From the NCBI GenBank assembly GCA_029433365.1, contig JAQTHZ010000002.1, forward strand, positions 310,001-374,000: a stretch of DNA of 64,000 nucleotides, in the 5' to 3' direction. The stretch comes from Orbaceae bacterium ESL0721 (lineage in GTDB: Bacteria > Pseudomonadota > Gammaproteobacteria > Enterobacterales > Orbaceae). This document shows positions 1 through 6,431 of this stretch, piece after piece. The translations under genes and the position numbers were made by a program. The notes under the pieces were generated by a model. The model was not told the DNA's origin. It saw nothing but the letters and a program-made list of their open reading frames with translations, and did no database searches. Position 1 is the first letter of the stretch, and the number at the start of each line of letters is the position of its first letter.

Positions 1-483
1 TGTTTTGCGAGTTGCTCGTCGAATTTTACTGGTTTTAGGTCGAGGTTTACAAAATAGTTGAACAAGCTGCTTACCCTCTTTATCCTTAGCGCTATCATTA
101 TCTAATTTAAAGATTTCACATAGATCGCCTAGTGATCCTTTTAAACTGTGCGCGTAGGCTTGTACCATAGTGTCATACCACCGTTCGGGTTTTTTTAATG
201 CCTCTATAACGTCTGGTCTGTCAGCAAAGAGCTTACTGAATACTAAAACCGTGCGATCAAACATAGAGTTGTGAGCGATGATCAAAACATCTGGATCTAA
301 TATCCTGTTGATAACCTCGGTAGGTATTTTCTCGCCATTGGTTAGATCGATAACGCGTACCGGTTCGTCGTTATATGCATATTGAAAAAGCATGATCTCG
401 ACCGTTTCGGCATAAGCGTAAACGCCTTTGTTGATTGGTTGCTCGTTATATGTTTCGGTATCCAGCCAAAGCACGTTGGCCAT
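1..483 (-). CDS. Phage family A DNA polymerase, N-terminal exonuclease part (cut by window edge)
   Basis: Only the first 161 codons are present; the gene continues beyond base 1. Residues 6-10 read LDTET, the Exo I motif (DxE) of DnaQ-like 3'-5' exonucleases, and AHNSMFDRTVL near residue 70 is the Exo II motif (NxxxFD). In phage polymerases of family A this proofreading domain precedes the polymerase domain, expected here off the left edge. The ATG has a good ribosome site (AGGAG). It is the last visible gene of a leftward early operon that also encodes an ssDNA-binding protein and a RecB-like nuclease, so a role in replicating phage DNA is likely. The polymerase domain itself is inferred. 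Confidence 0.8.
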   Translation of the reverse strand, partial: MANVLWLDTETYNEQPINKGVYAYAETVEIMLFQYAYNDEPVRVIDLTNGEKIPTEVINRILDPDVLIIAHNSMFDRTVLVFSKLFADRPDVIEALKKPERWYDTMVQAYAHSLKGSLGDLCEIFKLDNDSAKDKEGKQLVQLFCKPRPKTSKIRRATRKT

Positions 484-550
484 ACTTTGTTCTCCTTTTA
501 TTTAGCAGCCCACAATCAAGCGCACTGTAGGCAATGCGCTTTGTTGTGAT

Positions 551-1099
551 TTATGCAAGTAGATCGTCAACATCTGTTGTTGTTAGATCGTCAAAATCCG
601 TATCGGAAGCAACACCGCCGCCGCTAAAGGCATCGCCGTCTTTGTAGAATTGAACACCGGATAGTGATGCGCAAATCCGCTTACCAAATTTATTATCCAT
701 TGCCCAGATATCAACAACTGCGTTTACGTAACAACCTGCGTAAATTACGCCGTCGTCTGGGTTTAGCTGCGTTTTATCACGATCAACGACATAAGGTCGG
801 GTTTTGTTGTTCGCATTCAGGTAGTACTTGTTTTCAAAACCCTCTAACTCTGATTTAATGTCACCGTCTTTCAGACAAACTTTTAACTCTGCTTTGAGCT
901 TTTTCAAAACAGCATCGGCTTTATCTGCCCATTTTTCCTTGGCAACTTGGGCGATAGCGTTTCCGATATCCTTTATGCAAGGGTGATCCTTGGCAAGTAT
1001 AAAGGTGGCGCTAAATTGTGGCTCTCCTTCACCGTTTACTTGCTCCGGTTTGAATAGTTTAGGGAATGCTATTCGTACATTATTTAATTTAACTTTCAT
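551..1099 (-). CDS. Enc34-type ssDNA-binding protein (DUF2815)
   Basis: 182 aa. The N-terminus (KVKLNNVRIAFPKLFKPE) and the acidic C-terminal tail (DFDDLTTTDVDDLLA) match the DUF2815 family. That family includes the ssDNA-binding protein of phage Enc34, an OB-fold protein whose acidic tail recruits partners, as in bacterial SSB. It should coat single strands during phage replication or recombination. The gene starts at the last base of the stop of the upstream DUF2800 gene, so the two are translationally coupled. DUF2815, DUF2800, PolA and VapE commonly travel together as a phage replication module. Family assignment is from recognition, not a search. Confidence 0.8.
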   Translation of the reverse strand: MKVKLNNVRIAFPKLFKPEQVNGEGEPQFSATFILAKDHPCIKDIGNAIAQVAKEKWADKADAVLKKLKAELKVCLKDGDIKSELEGFENKYYLNANNKTRPYVVDRDKTQLNPDDGVIYAGCYVNAVVDIWAMDNKFGKRICASLSGVQFYKDGDAFSGGGVASDTDFDDLTTTDVDDLLA

Positions 1100-2370
1100 T
1101 AGTTAACCTCTTCTTTTGTTAAGTCGATAAAATCGTCTGCTGGGGATATTGCAGATCGTTTGTCGGTTTCTGGTACTATCGTTGGTTTGCCTTCTGGACG
1201 TGTTATTATCTCGTTAAGGCGCGATAGCCGCCGTGGGTTGTCCTTGATAAGTTTTGTTGCTTGGGTTGGCGAAATGAGTTTATGTATGTACATTTCATCT
1301 TGCTTTAAGCGAAAACTTTTTAAGGTTTTTTCGGCTTCTTCAACGCTCGACCATGCTCGGTTTCCAGCTCGGACAATAACTAGTTTAAAACCAGGTACCT
1401 TGTTGCCTTGGCTTAGTTCGTCATGCACCTTAGTGCGTACCGATTTGCACCAAGATTCAATCATATCCAACGCTTTAAACTTATTCGCAAGTTCCCCATT
1501 AGGTAAAAGGCTTAATTGCGTTTCGGCGTTCTCTATTTGATTGTTTATGTCATCATCTAGATTTGTAAAATCATCTGATACGGTTTTAATGACGTGTTCG
1601 GCGAGCGCTGGGCAGTTTGCAGATGCTTTACAAAAACGGCACTGAACACAACCGGGTACCAGTGCTATGCTTTTTTCGTCATCTGTAAAGCCTTTCACGT
1701 AGTAGCTGTATGCTTTACTAGCACGATCTTTTAGCAATAATTTAAATTCTTGCAGCTCTTCGGGTGTCAGGCTGAAACTTGAATAGTGATCAAGCCGAGG
1801 TTGATGAATGTGGACTGAAATTTTGTTGATGTCACAAATTAGGTTGTAGTAGCTATAAGCTGCCAAAGCATATATGAGTAGTTGCTTGTTGTTTTCAGCA
1901 TCTACGCGCACGCCCATACCGTATTTAAGATCATGGATTTGTAGCTCCCCGTCACATAGAATAATAGCATCGGCAGTGCCGTAAGCGCGCTCAATAGTGT
2001 AATCTAAGCCTATTAAGTTTACATCGGTACTTAAGTCTAGCAGGTCAGTAAATTCAAATTTCTGTTCGACATCAAACACTATGCAATCTGACATGGTGTC
2101 TTTAATACCGTTTACTGTATCAATATAGCTTTGGACATAACTCGCCATATCTTCATCAACGACGGTACCAGATACGTTAACCTTTTTACCTATGCTATCT
2201 TCTGCCCTTTTGTTAAATTTAAAGCAGTATTCAGCAAGAATGTGGGCAAAGGTTCCCTCTTTGGCATATTCGCTAACGGTATCGGGTTCATCTTTGCACA
2301 TCCACAGAGAGCCGGGGCACTCAAACCAACGACTAGCCCCGGATGGTGATAGGATTGCGTGGCTTGTCAT
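1099..2370 (-). CDS. DUF2800 PD-(D/E)XK nuclease, RecB/Cas4-like with Fe-S cysteines
   Basis: 423 aa. The start SHAILSPSGASRWFECPGS is the usual DUF2800 opening. Motifs GTADAIIL and LQIHDLKYG give the GxxD and hDxK elements of the RecB-family PD-(D/E)XK nuclease site. One cysteine near residue 18 and a C-terminal cluster (CVQCRFCKASANC) fit the four-cysteine 4Fe-4S arrangement of AddB/Cas4-type nucleases. The likely role is DNA end processing during phage replication or recombination, together with the neighbouring ssDNA-binding protein. It overlaps the upstream gene by four bases (ATGA) and its stop touches the next start, so it sits inside a tight leftward operon. Confidence 0.8.
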   Translation of the reverse strand: MTSHAILSPSGASRWFECPGSLWMCKDEPDTVSEYAKEGTFAHILAEYCFKFNKRAEDSIGKKVNVSGTVVDEDMASYVQSYIDTVNGIKDTMSDCIVFDVEQKFEFTDLLDLSTDVNLIGLDYTIERAYGTADAIILCDGELQIHDLKYGMGVRVDAENNKQLLIYALAAYSYYNLICDINKISVHIHQPRLDHYSSFSLTPEELQEFKLLLKDRASKAYSYYVKGFTDDEKSIALVPGCVQCRFCKASANCPALAEHVIKTVSDDFTNLDDDINNQIENAETQLSLLPNGELANKFKALDMIESWCKSVRTKVHDELSQGNKVPGFKLVIVRAGNRAWSSVEEAEKTLKSFRLKQDEMYIHKLISPTQATKLIKDNPRRLSRLNEIITRPEGKPTIVPETDKRSAISPADDFIDLTKEEVN

Positions 2371-2780
2371 GCCGCTAAATCCTCCGGGTTTTTGTTAAGC
2401 GGATCAGATTTTGACAACTCTAATTTTATCGCCTTTTTAACTTCGTCAACCTTATCGCTAGGGACTTCGCTAACTCGGCTAGCGCCATAGCTAGTTAATA
2501 TTGCTACAACTCTCTCTCGGTTTTGTTTTGCGAGTTTTAACACTAAACTCGACAGATCCTCTTGCTTAACGGTATCTGTTGCAGGGGTGTTAGAGGTATC
2601 AATCTTTTTATCTTCCTTTTTAGGTTCTTTGGTTGCTGCGGTACCTTTTTGCGGTACCTTTGGGGTTTCCCCAACATCAGCAACTTGTTCAGATTTCAAA
2701 AGATTGATAGTTACATCCATCTTAGCGGATAGTTCAACTAGTACTTTTGTGTTTTCGGTTATTGCTTGTTCTAATGACAT
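2367..2780 (-). CDS. Phage early protein of unknown function
   Basis: 137 aa. The N-terminal 30 residues form a likely amphipathic helix (LEQAITENTKVLVELSAKMDVTINLL). A low-complexity linker rich in Lys, Pro and Thr (about 40-75) follows, then a compact C-terminal module (about 75-125) with the run YGASRVSEVPSDKVDEV. The last layout resembles small helical accessory domains seen in phage recombination operons. Ribosome site GGAGT lies 8 bases before the ATG. It overlaps the DUF2800 gene by four bases. I do not recognise the family; the context suggests a partner of the nuclease and SSB pair. Confidence 0.7.
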   Translation of the reverse strand: MSLEQAITENTKVLVELSAKMDVTINLLKSEQVADVGETPKVPQKGTAATKEPKKEDKKIDTSNTPATDTVKQEDLSSLVLKLAKQNRERVVAILTSYGASRVSEVPSDKVDEVKKAIKLELSKSDPLNKNPEDLAA

Positions 2781-2792
2781 GGTGTAACTCCT

Positions 2793-2918
2793 TCAAAATA
2801 GATAGATGAATATAAGCATAAGGGTAGAAAAGATAACCCATTTGAGATTTTGTTTGATTACATTGCGGTTAGGTACTGCTTGCGGGTGTTTTAACTTTTT
2901 AGCGGTAAGATCATGCAT
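2793..2918 (-). CDS. Small membrane-anchored phage protein
   Basis: 41 aa: a basic N-terminus (MHDLTAKKLKHP) and a single C-terminal hydrophobic segment (WVIFSTLMLIFIYLF). The ATG directly follows the TGA of the upstream 131 aa gene and is preceded by AAGGGG at good spacing, which supports translation by coupling. No family is recognised. Tail-anchored proteins of this size occur in early phage operons, for example as superinfection-exclusion or host-modifying factors, but nothing here shows which. It could also be a non-functional open frame. Confidence 0.5.
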   Translation of the reverse strand: MHDLTAKKLKHPQAVPNRNVIKQNLKWVIFSTLMLIFIYLF

Positions 2919-3314
2919 TCATACCCCTTCTGGTCGTTTGGTTAGCGATTTACGCCAGTCAATGCCGGTTGTGTCGATTTTTAGGATGTCAGCGAAACGT
3001 ACCTCGAAGGCACTACGACACCACCATTGAAGCCCCCTTTCTAAAATATAAGGCTCTCCAGTGAATATGAAAACCTCGCCGTCACTGTCCATAGCTGCAA
3101 ATTTCCAGTTAGATGGGATAACTTCCCACGGGATAGGTAGAGGTGTTGCTTTTGGTTTAATTCGGTATTTTTTCCTAGCTAAGTCTGGGAGGCGAATAGC
3201 GTAGTGTGCTACCCATCCTCGACTACGAGTGTACATCTCAACCTCACCACCATCTAGCATTGCATCAAGGATCTTGTGAGCGTATTCACGATCGATATTT
3301 TTTAAATCTGGCAT
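2919..3314 (-). CDS. Phage early protein of unknown function
   Basis: 131 aa, soluble, rich in Trp, Arg and acidic residues, with the runs EVEMYTRSRGWVAHYAIRLPDLARKKYRIKP split around residue 40 and PWEVIPSNWKFAAMDSDGEVFIFTGEP near 80. The second run looks like a short beta-rich fold. The start is supported by AAAGAGAG eight bases upstream. It follows a strong terminator (3342-3370), so it needs read-through or its own promoter in the 3371-3568 gap. Similar small proteins occur in enteric prophage early regions, without a known function. Confidence 0.65.
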   Translation of the reverse strand: MPDLKNIDREYAHKILDAMLDGGEVEMYTRSRGWVAHYAIRLPDLARKKYRIKPKATPLPIPWEVIPSNWKFAAMDSDGEVFIFTGEPYILERGLQWWCRSAFEVRFADILKIDTTGIDWRKSLTKRPEGV

Positions 3315-3341
3315 ATTATTTACTCTCTTTGGATTATTAAG

Positions 3342-3370
3342 AAAAAAAGCCGGCTACTTTATTCACCGGC
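3342..3370 (-). terminator. Rho-independent terminator, near-copy of the one at 3804-3834
   Basis: On the minus strand GCCGG, a 12-base loop and CCGGC are followed by seven T. Loop and flanks closely match the terminator at 3804-3834, so one probably arose from the other by duplication. It ends transcripts from the 3569-3781 gene. Confidence 0.8.
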
Positions 3371-3568
3371 AAAGTCATGGATGTTTAGCAGATTATTACG
3401 GACGAGAGTTTTTACGCACTAAGGAAGTAATCGCGCACATACTCGAAGTAACACTTATTGCCCCGTTCGCGACCCCATCTGCAATGGGTTAGAGAAAAAA
3501 TTAAAAATAGTGTCTTATGTCAAAGGGCTTTCGGTTATTGATTGGGTTGGATATGTTAGTTGTTATCC
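3371..3568. other. Gene-free leader between two early genes
   Basis: About 200 bases with no convincing reading frame. On the minus strand it holds the word GTGCGTAAAAACTCTCG (about 3397-3413), which resembles GCGCAAAAACTCTGC in the leader at 4466-4480. Each copy lies ahead of one of the two similar terminators, so the leader and terminator may be a duplicated unit. Confidence 0.35.
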
Positions 3569-3781
3569 TTAATGGGGGTCGATGCGTGACATTAGTTCAT
3601 TGACATTCTGAATAACTGCATCTTCCACGCTCTTTTTTAAAAGAGCTATAACATCCAATTCACTGGAAGTGCAGTCTTGCGCTTTACTTGTGGGGGTGAA
3701 AACGTCACTTGAGATGGAAACCTCTAGTTGTTTCTCGGAAAAAGTAAGTGTCACAACTATTTTTGCTTGATTCTGGGTCAT
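3569..3781 (-). CDS. Small phage protein of unknown function
   Basis: 70 aa. Starts MTQNQAKIVVTLTFSEKQLEVSIS in pieces that look like two beta strands, followed by a Ser/Thr-rich linker and a C-terminal helix (LLKKSVEDAVIQNVNELM). It lies between the two similar terminators at 3342 and 3804 and so forms a single-gene transcription unit. The ribosome site is weak (GGAGCATT upstream of the ATG). No family is recognised. Confidence 0.5.
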   Translation of the reverse strand: MTQNQAKIVVTLTFSEKQLEVSISSDVFTPTSKAQDCTSSELDVIALLKKSVEDAVIQNVNELMSRIDPH

Positions 3782-3803
3782 ATTAATGCTCCGTTAACTA
3801 GTT

Positions 3804-3834
3804 AAAAAAAAAGCCAGTTACTTAATTCACTGGC
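3804..3834 (-). terminator. Rho-independent terminator
   Basis: On the minus strand GCCAG, a 12-base loop and CTGGC are followed by nine T. It ends the transcript of the 3892-4383 gene. Loop sequence and downstream flank closely match the terminator at 3342-3370. Confidence 0.8.
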
Positions 3835-3891
3835 AAAGTGGATGAAAGGAAATAAAAGCTTGTTTTTATACTTGTCAAGCCAAGTTTATGG

Positions 3892-4383
3892 TTAACTATT
3901 ACTTTCTAGATAAGCTTTTGATTGTGCATTTAGCGCGTTAAACACATCTCTAAAAATTGGGTATTGCTCTTTTGGTACATCTCTTAAATACCGATGAGCT
4001 AAAACACCGTTTTCTAGTAAAACTATTCGACCTTTATCAACGCCATTTACAAAAAAGAAGCGTGGAAACTTCCGCCATTGCGTTATTTTTCCGTTATCGA
4101 TAGCATCGCGTAAGTATTTCGGTATTTTAAAATTTTCAACAATAGCTATTTTGCGTTCTTCGCGCTCGATTGCTTCTTTTGTTTTTTCAATGCTAACTTC
4201 AACATTTTTTATTGATTCATTTTGCTTTTCCCATTTTTTAAAAGTTGCTGTCCCAATGCGTTTGTCATTTAATGGTTGACCGTTAGTTTGCTTTACGGTG
4301 TCGAAATGGTTTTGAATTTTACTGTCTAAAAGCGCTTCTTTTTTAGCTAAAGAATTTTTTAAAATTTCTAATCTTTTGCTCAT
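3892..4383 (-). CDS. Coiled-coil phage early protein of unknown function
   Basis: 163 aa. Residues 1-80 are strongly charged and helical (RLEILKNSLAKKEALLDSKI and SIEKTKEAIEREERKIAIVE), consistent with a long coiled coil. Residues 85-150 form a different, aromatic-rich part containing WRKFPRFFFVNGVDKGRIVLLENG. Ribosome site AAGGAA lies upstream of the ATG. It is the first full gene behind the leftward promoter at 4652-4680, so it is probably an immediate early product under repressor control. Proteins of this shape are common in enteric prophage early regions; the function is unknown. Confidence 0.65.
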   Translation of the reverse strand: MSKRLEILKNSLAKKEALLDSKIQNHFDTVKQTNGQPLNDKRIGTATFKKWEKQNESIKNVEVSIEKTKEAIEREERKIAIVENFKIPKYLRDAIDNGKITQWRKFPRFFFVNGVDKGRIVLLENGVLAHRYLRDVPKEQYPIFRDVFNALNAQSKAYLESNS

Positions 4384-4405
4384 GTTTTTTCCTTAGTTAG
4401 TGTTA

Positions 4406-4480
4406 TCAAACTAGATAGCCCTCAATGAAGGCTATCGGATTTAATAGCTCTGTTATCTCTAGAGCAGAGTTTTTGCGCAT
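4406..4480 (-). CDS. Leader peptide candidate MRKNS..., with an in-frame upstream mini-ORF
   Basis: A 24 aa frame beginning MRKNSALEITELL ends 23 bases before the next gene. In the same frame upstream, bases 4543-4514 encode MHSFGRSTKD and stop at TGA (4513-4511). The bases between that TGA and the MRKNS ATG remain open (HQRQTIGLLT). A translated leader with a stop codon in the middle could be a translational switch, or a remnant of a longer protein. There is no clear ribosome site for the second start. Coding status is uncertain. Confidence 0.3.
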   Translation of the reverse strand: MRKNSALEITELLNPIAFIEGYLV

Positions 4481-4619
4481 AGTTAGTAGTCCAATAGTTT
4501 GCCTTTGATGTCAGTCTTTCGTACTTCTGCCAAAAGAGTGCATACAGATTTACCTGCTCGGGACTTTTTGTCTTTCTAACTAACTTCGACTTTGCTAATT
4601 GTTAAAGAGCATCCCAAAA

Positions 4620-4636
4620 ACGGTACGAAGTTCCGT
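4620..4636. promoter_or_regulatory. Repressor operator candidate (leftward early promoter)
   Basis: ACGGTAC GAA GTTCCGT is a near-perfect inverted repeat located just after the start point expected from the promoter at 4652-4680. Its arms share GTTCCGT/ACGGAAC with the perfect repeat at 6173-6209, so the same phage repressor probably binds both. Confidence 0.6.
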
Positions 4637-4651
4637 ATTTAGGATGATTTA

Positions 4652-4680
4652 AATATACTTATTGGAGACTTTATTTTCAA
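4652..4680 (-). promoter_or_regulatory. Leftward early promoter
   Basis: On the minus strand TTGAAA, a 17-base spacer and TATATT form a near-consensus sigma-70 promoter reading towards the early genes at 4383 and below. The operator at 4620-4636 lies about 15-30 bases downstream of the -10 box, where a bound repressor would block initiation. Confidence 0.65.
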
Positions 4681-4739
4681 TGAGAATTTCGTTTTTGTGA
4701 ACTGTTCGGTTGTTTTTTGATCAAGTTAGATTGACGAGG

Positions 4740-4766
4740 TAAAAAGAAACCCGCATATAGCGGGTT
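4740..4766 (-). terminator. Terminator of the lysogeny operon
   Basis: AACCCGC, a five-base loop and GCGGGTT are followed on the minus strand by TCTTTTT. It insulates the repressor and secreted-protein transcript from the early operon that starts about 60 bases further on. Confidence 0.75.
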
Positions 4767-4869
4767 GTTATCGGTTTATTTTTTTTAATGTGGGGTATGT
4801 TATCGTAGCTTAATAATTCTTAGTATGATGGAAATAAGTATGTGTTTCATACGACCTTATATGTAATTC

Positions 4870-5409
4870 TCATTTTAGCTTGAATGAAGATAAAAATTGA
4901 CTAATATTTTTAAAGTCCTTTTCGCTTGCATTAGGAAAATAATTTATGGATATTCTTAAAATTCTATTTTTATGAATTGTAATTATTCCATTCTCGCTTC
5001 CTTGTTGACCTTGCGGAAATGTTATATGAGCAAGGTATTGAATTGCCCTAAATCCACTAATCTTAGTTTCTTCAACCCTTTCAATCTCAACTCTAAAATC
5101 TTTGGTAGGCAAGGTATCTTCTACTATTTCTTTCACGTATTTTTTTTTGGTAGCTTCTGTGTTCAATGTTTTGGCTAAACCGTCAAAGGTTTTTACTGGT
5201 GAATTTTTGGAGATCTCTACGCCGTACGAAATCTGTATTTGTGTCAGACCATCGCAGGTGGAGCAAACAAATACATCTCCTACAGGTGTAGCGTTTGCAA
5301 CCCAATTTTTTGAATCAATTTCATAGTATCCAGCCTTAGTGAAAGCGTATGAACAAAAAGATAGGAAAATAGTTATTAAAAATACAAAAATATGTAATAT
5401 GTCTCTCAT
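4870..5409 (-). CDS. Secreted protein co-transcribed with the repressor (lysogenic conversion candidate)
   Basis: 179 aa with a signal peptide: short N-terminus, hydrophobic stretch ILHIFVFLITIFLSFCSYAF and a likely cleavage after residues 22-24. The mature part contains CSTCDG (a CxxC pair) and alternating beta-like segments such as FRVEIERVEETKISGFRAI and GIITIHKNRILRISINYF, giving a small exported domain. The start lies five bases after the stop of the CI-like gene, so it should be transcribed in the lysogen. That position is typical of conversion genes that alter the host surface or exclude other phages. No family is recognised; AT content is higher than in the phage late genes. Confidence 0.7.
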   Translation of the reverse strand: MRDILHIFVFLITIFLSFCSYAFTKAGYYEIDSKNWVANATPVGDVFVCSTCDGLTQIQISYGVEISKNSPVKTFDGLAKTLNTEATKKKYVKEIVEDTLPTKDFRVEIERVEETKISGFRAIQYLAHITFPQGQQGSENGIITIHKNRILRISINYFPNASEKDFKNISQFLSSFKLK

Positions 5410-5414
5410 AGTAA

Positions 5415-6086
5415 TTACCCATACCTTTTTAATTCGAGCATTTGACTCAATAGTACTTTACCCTGGATAAATAGCTGATCCGTTTCGCTGCTTGATATCT
5501 CCCACTGTGCATAATGTTTATTATCTGAAATGACTAGCAATTTATCCTTAACTTTTTGCAGTCTTTTAATAAACAGAGTACCTTCAAAAACAAAAACATA
5601 TATACCATCCCCATCGTAATGCTTTTTTGACACATCAAGATAAACAAGATCCCCTGCTTCTATAGTTCCCGACATGCTATCACCTTTGACGGTTACCACT
5701 TTAATACTGCTTTCTGGGATACTACCAAAAAGTTGCTTTGCTTTAACATTACTGAATTCGATAGATCGTATTGAATCGACTAGATCCGTATTTATTACCC
5801 CCGTTCCTGCACTCGCTTCTACGTTTAAGACATCAACAACGTAACTATCCTTTTTATAATATGATTGTTCAATATCCATCTTTAAATTACCGTCTTTTTG
5901 TATTGTAATTTCTTTTAATCTTAGTTTTGATAACAGATTTGGTACTTCTGAGATGGGAGGAACACGCTCCCCGTTAACCCAATGGCTAATGGTGCTCTTT
6001 GGTCTCTCTAACAATGTTGAAATGTCCGCCTGTGACATGCCGCTATCCTGTATGACTTTTTTTAATAGTTGGCTCCAAGCTTGCAT
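5415..6086 (-). CDS. CI-like phage repressor, HTH plus S24 peptidase
   Basis: 223 aa. An XRE-type helix-turn-helix occupies about residues 15-45 (SQADISTLLERPKSTISHWV). The C-terminal LexA/CI-type domain has the catalytic Ser137 in VKGDSMSG and Lys174 in LFIKRLQ. Ala93-Gly94 in VEASAGTG is the expected self-cleavage bond. It should hold the prophage silent and be inactivated through RecA during DNA damage. A strong ribosome site (CGGAGGG) precedes the ATG. It is divergent from the small HTH gene at 6230; operator-like repeats lie between the two and in front of the leftward early operon. Confidence 0.92.
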   Translation of the reverse strand: MQAWSQLLKKVIQDSGMSQADISTLLERPKSTISHWVNGERVPPISEVPNLLSKLRLKEITIQKDGNLKMDIEQSYYKKDSYVVDVLNVEASAGTGVINTDLVDSIRSIEFSNVKAKQLFGSIPESSIKVVTVKGDSMSGTIEAGDLVYLDVSKKHYDGDGIYVFVFEGTLFIKRLQKVKDKLLVISDNKHYAQWEISSSETDQLFIQGKVLLSQMLELKRYG

Positions 6087-6129
6087 AATTTCCCTCCGGT
6101 TAAGCTATTACAAATGTTACCACCCTTCA

Positions 6130-6144
6130 TGTACGAAACGAACA
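6130..6144. promoter_or_regulatory. Operator candidate in the repressor leader
   Basis: TGTACG AAA CGAACA is an imperfect palindrome 44 bases upstream of the repressor start. Its centre resembles the TACGAAGTT of the 4620 operator. It may serve repressor autoregulation or bind the small HTH protein encoded at 6230. Confidence 0.4.
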
Positions 6145-6166
6145 CAAGGACTTTTATAAAATTAAA

Positions 6167-6195
6167 TTGTCAGTTCCGTTTTTTGATTGTAAAAT
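6167..6195 (+). promoter_or_regulatory. Rightward early promoter
   Basis: TTGTCA, a 17-base spacer and TAAAAT form a near-consensus sigma-70 promoter reading into the HTH and primase-helicase genes. One arm of the 6173-6209 operator fills the spacer and the other lies past the -10 box, so a bound repressor would block polymerase. Confidence 0.65.
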
Positions 6196-6209
6196 CCCAA
6201 AAACGGAAC
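6173..6209. promoter_or_regulatory. Perfect 11-bp inverted repeat, repressor operator
   Basis: GTTCCGTTTTT and AAAAACGGAAC are perfect inverted copies separated by 15 bases. The arms recur in the 4620-4636 palindrome. The repeat overlaps the rightward promoter, the expected placement for the main operator of a CI-like repressor. Confidence 0.6.
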
Positions 6210-6229
6210 AAAAAAGAATACATGAAATT

Positions 6230-6430
6230 ATGAAAAAACCACAAGACGCTATTAAGGAGCTTATCCGGTTGGGCTTCTCACAGAAAGAAATTTCAGATCA
6301 CACCTTTATTCCAACTTCAACCATAAGTCGCATTTTGAATAGTCAAAAACCTAATCCAAGATGGGAAACCGTAGAGGCTCTAAATTCATTTTTAGAAACG
6401 ATCAATAAATTTGAAGATGAGAGTTTATAA
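6230..6430 (+). CDS. Small HTH protein, Cro/CII-like position
   Basis: 66 aa from the ATG at 6230. A helix-turn-helix is clear in SQKEISDHTFIPTSTISRIL (about residues 16-36). An upstream in-frame TTG at 6167 would add 21 residues, but that triplet is the -35 box of the promoter, so the shorter form is preferred. As the first gene of the rightward transcript and divergent from the repressor, it occupies the Cro position and may antagonise the repressor or regulate early transcription. Its stop is one base before the ATG of the primase-helicase. Confidence 0.7.
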   Translation: MKKPQDAIKELIRLGFSQKEISDHTFIPTSTISRILNSQKPNPRWETVEALNSFLETINKFEDESL

Positions 6431-6431
6431 G

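Noticed and set aside
2806-3030. 74 aa plus-strand frame
   Set aside because: It lies across the minus-strand early genes, has no family and no ribosome site.
6167-6229. TTG start giving an 87 aa HTH protein
   Set aside because: The TTG lies in the -35 box of the rightward promoter and the added codons cover the operator repeat; ATG 6230 is preferred.
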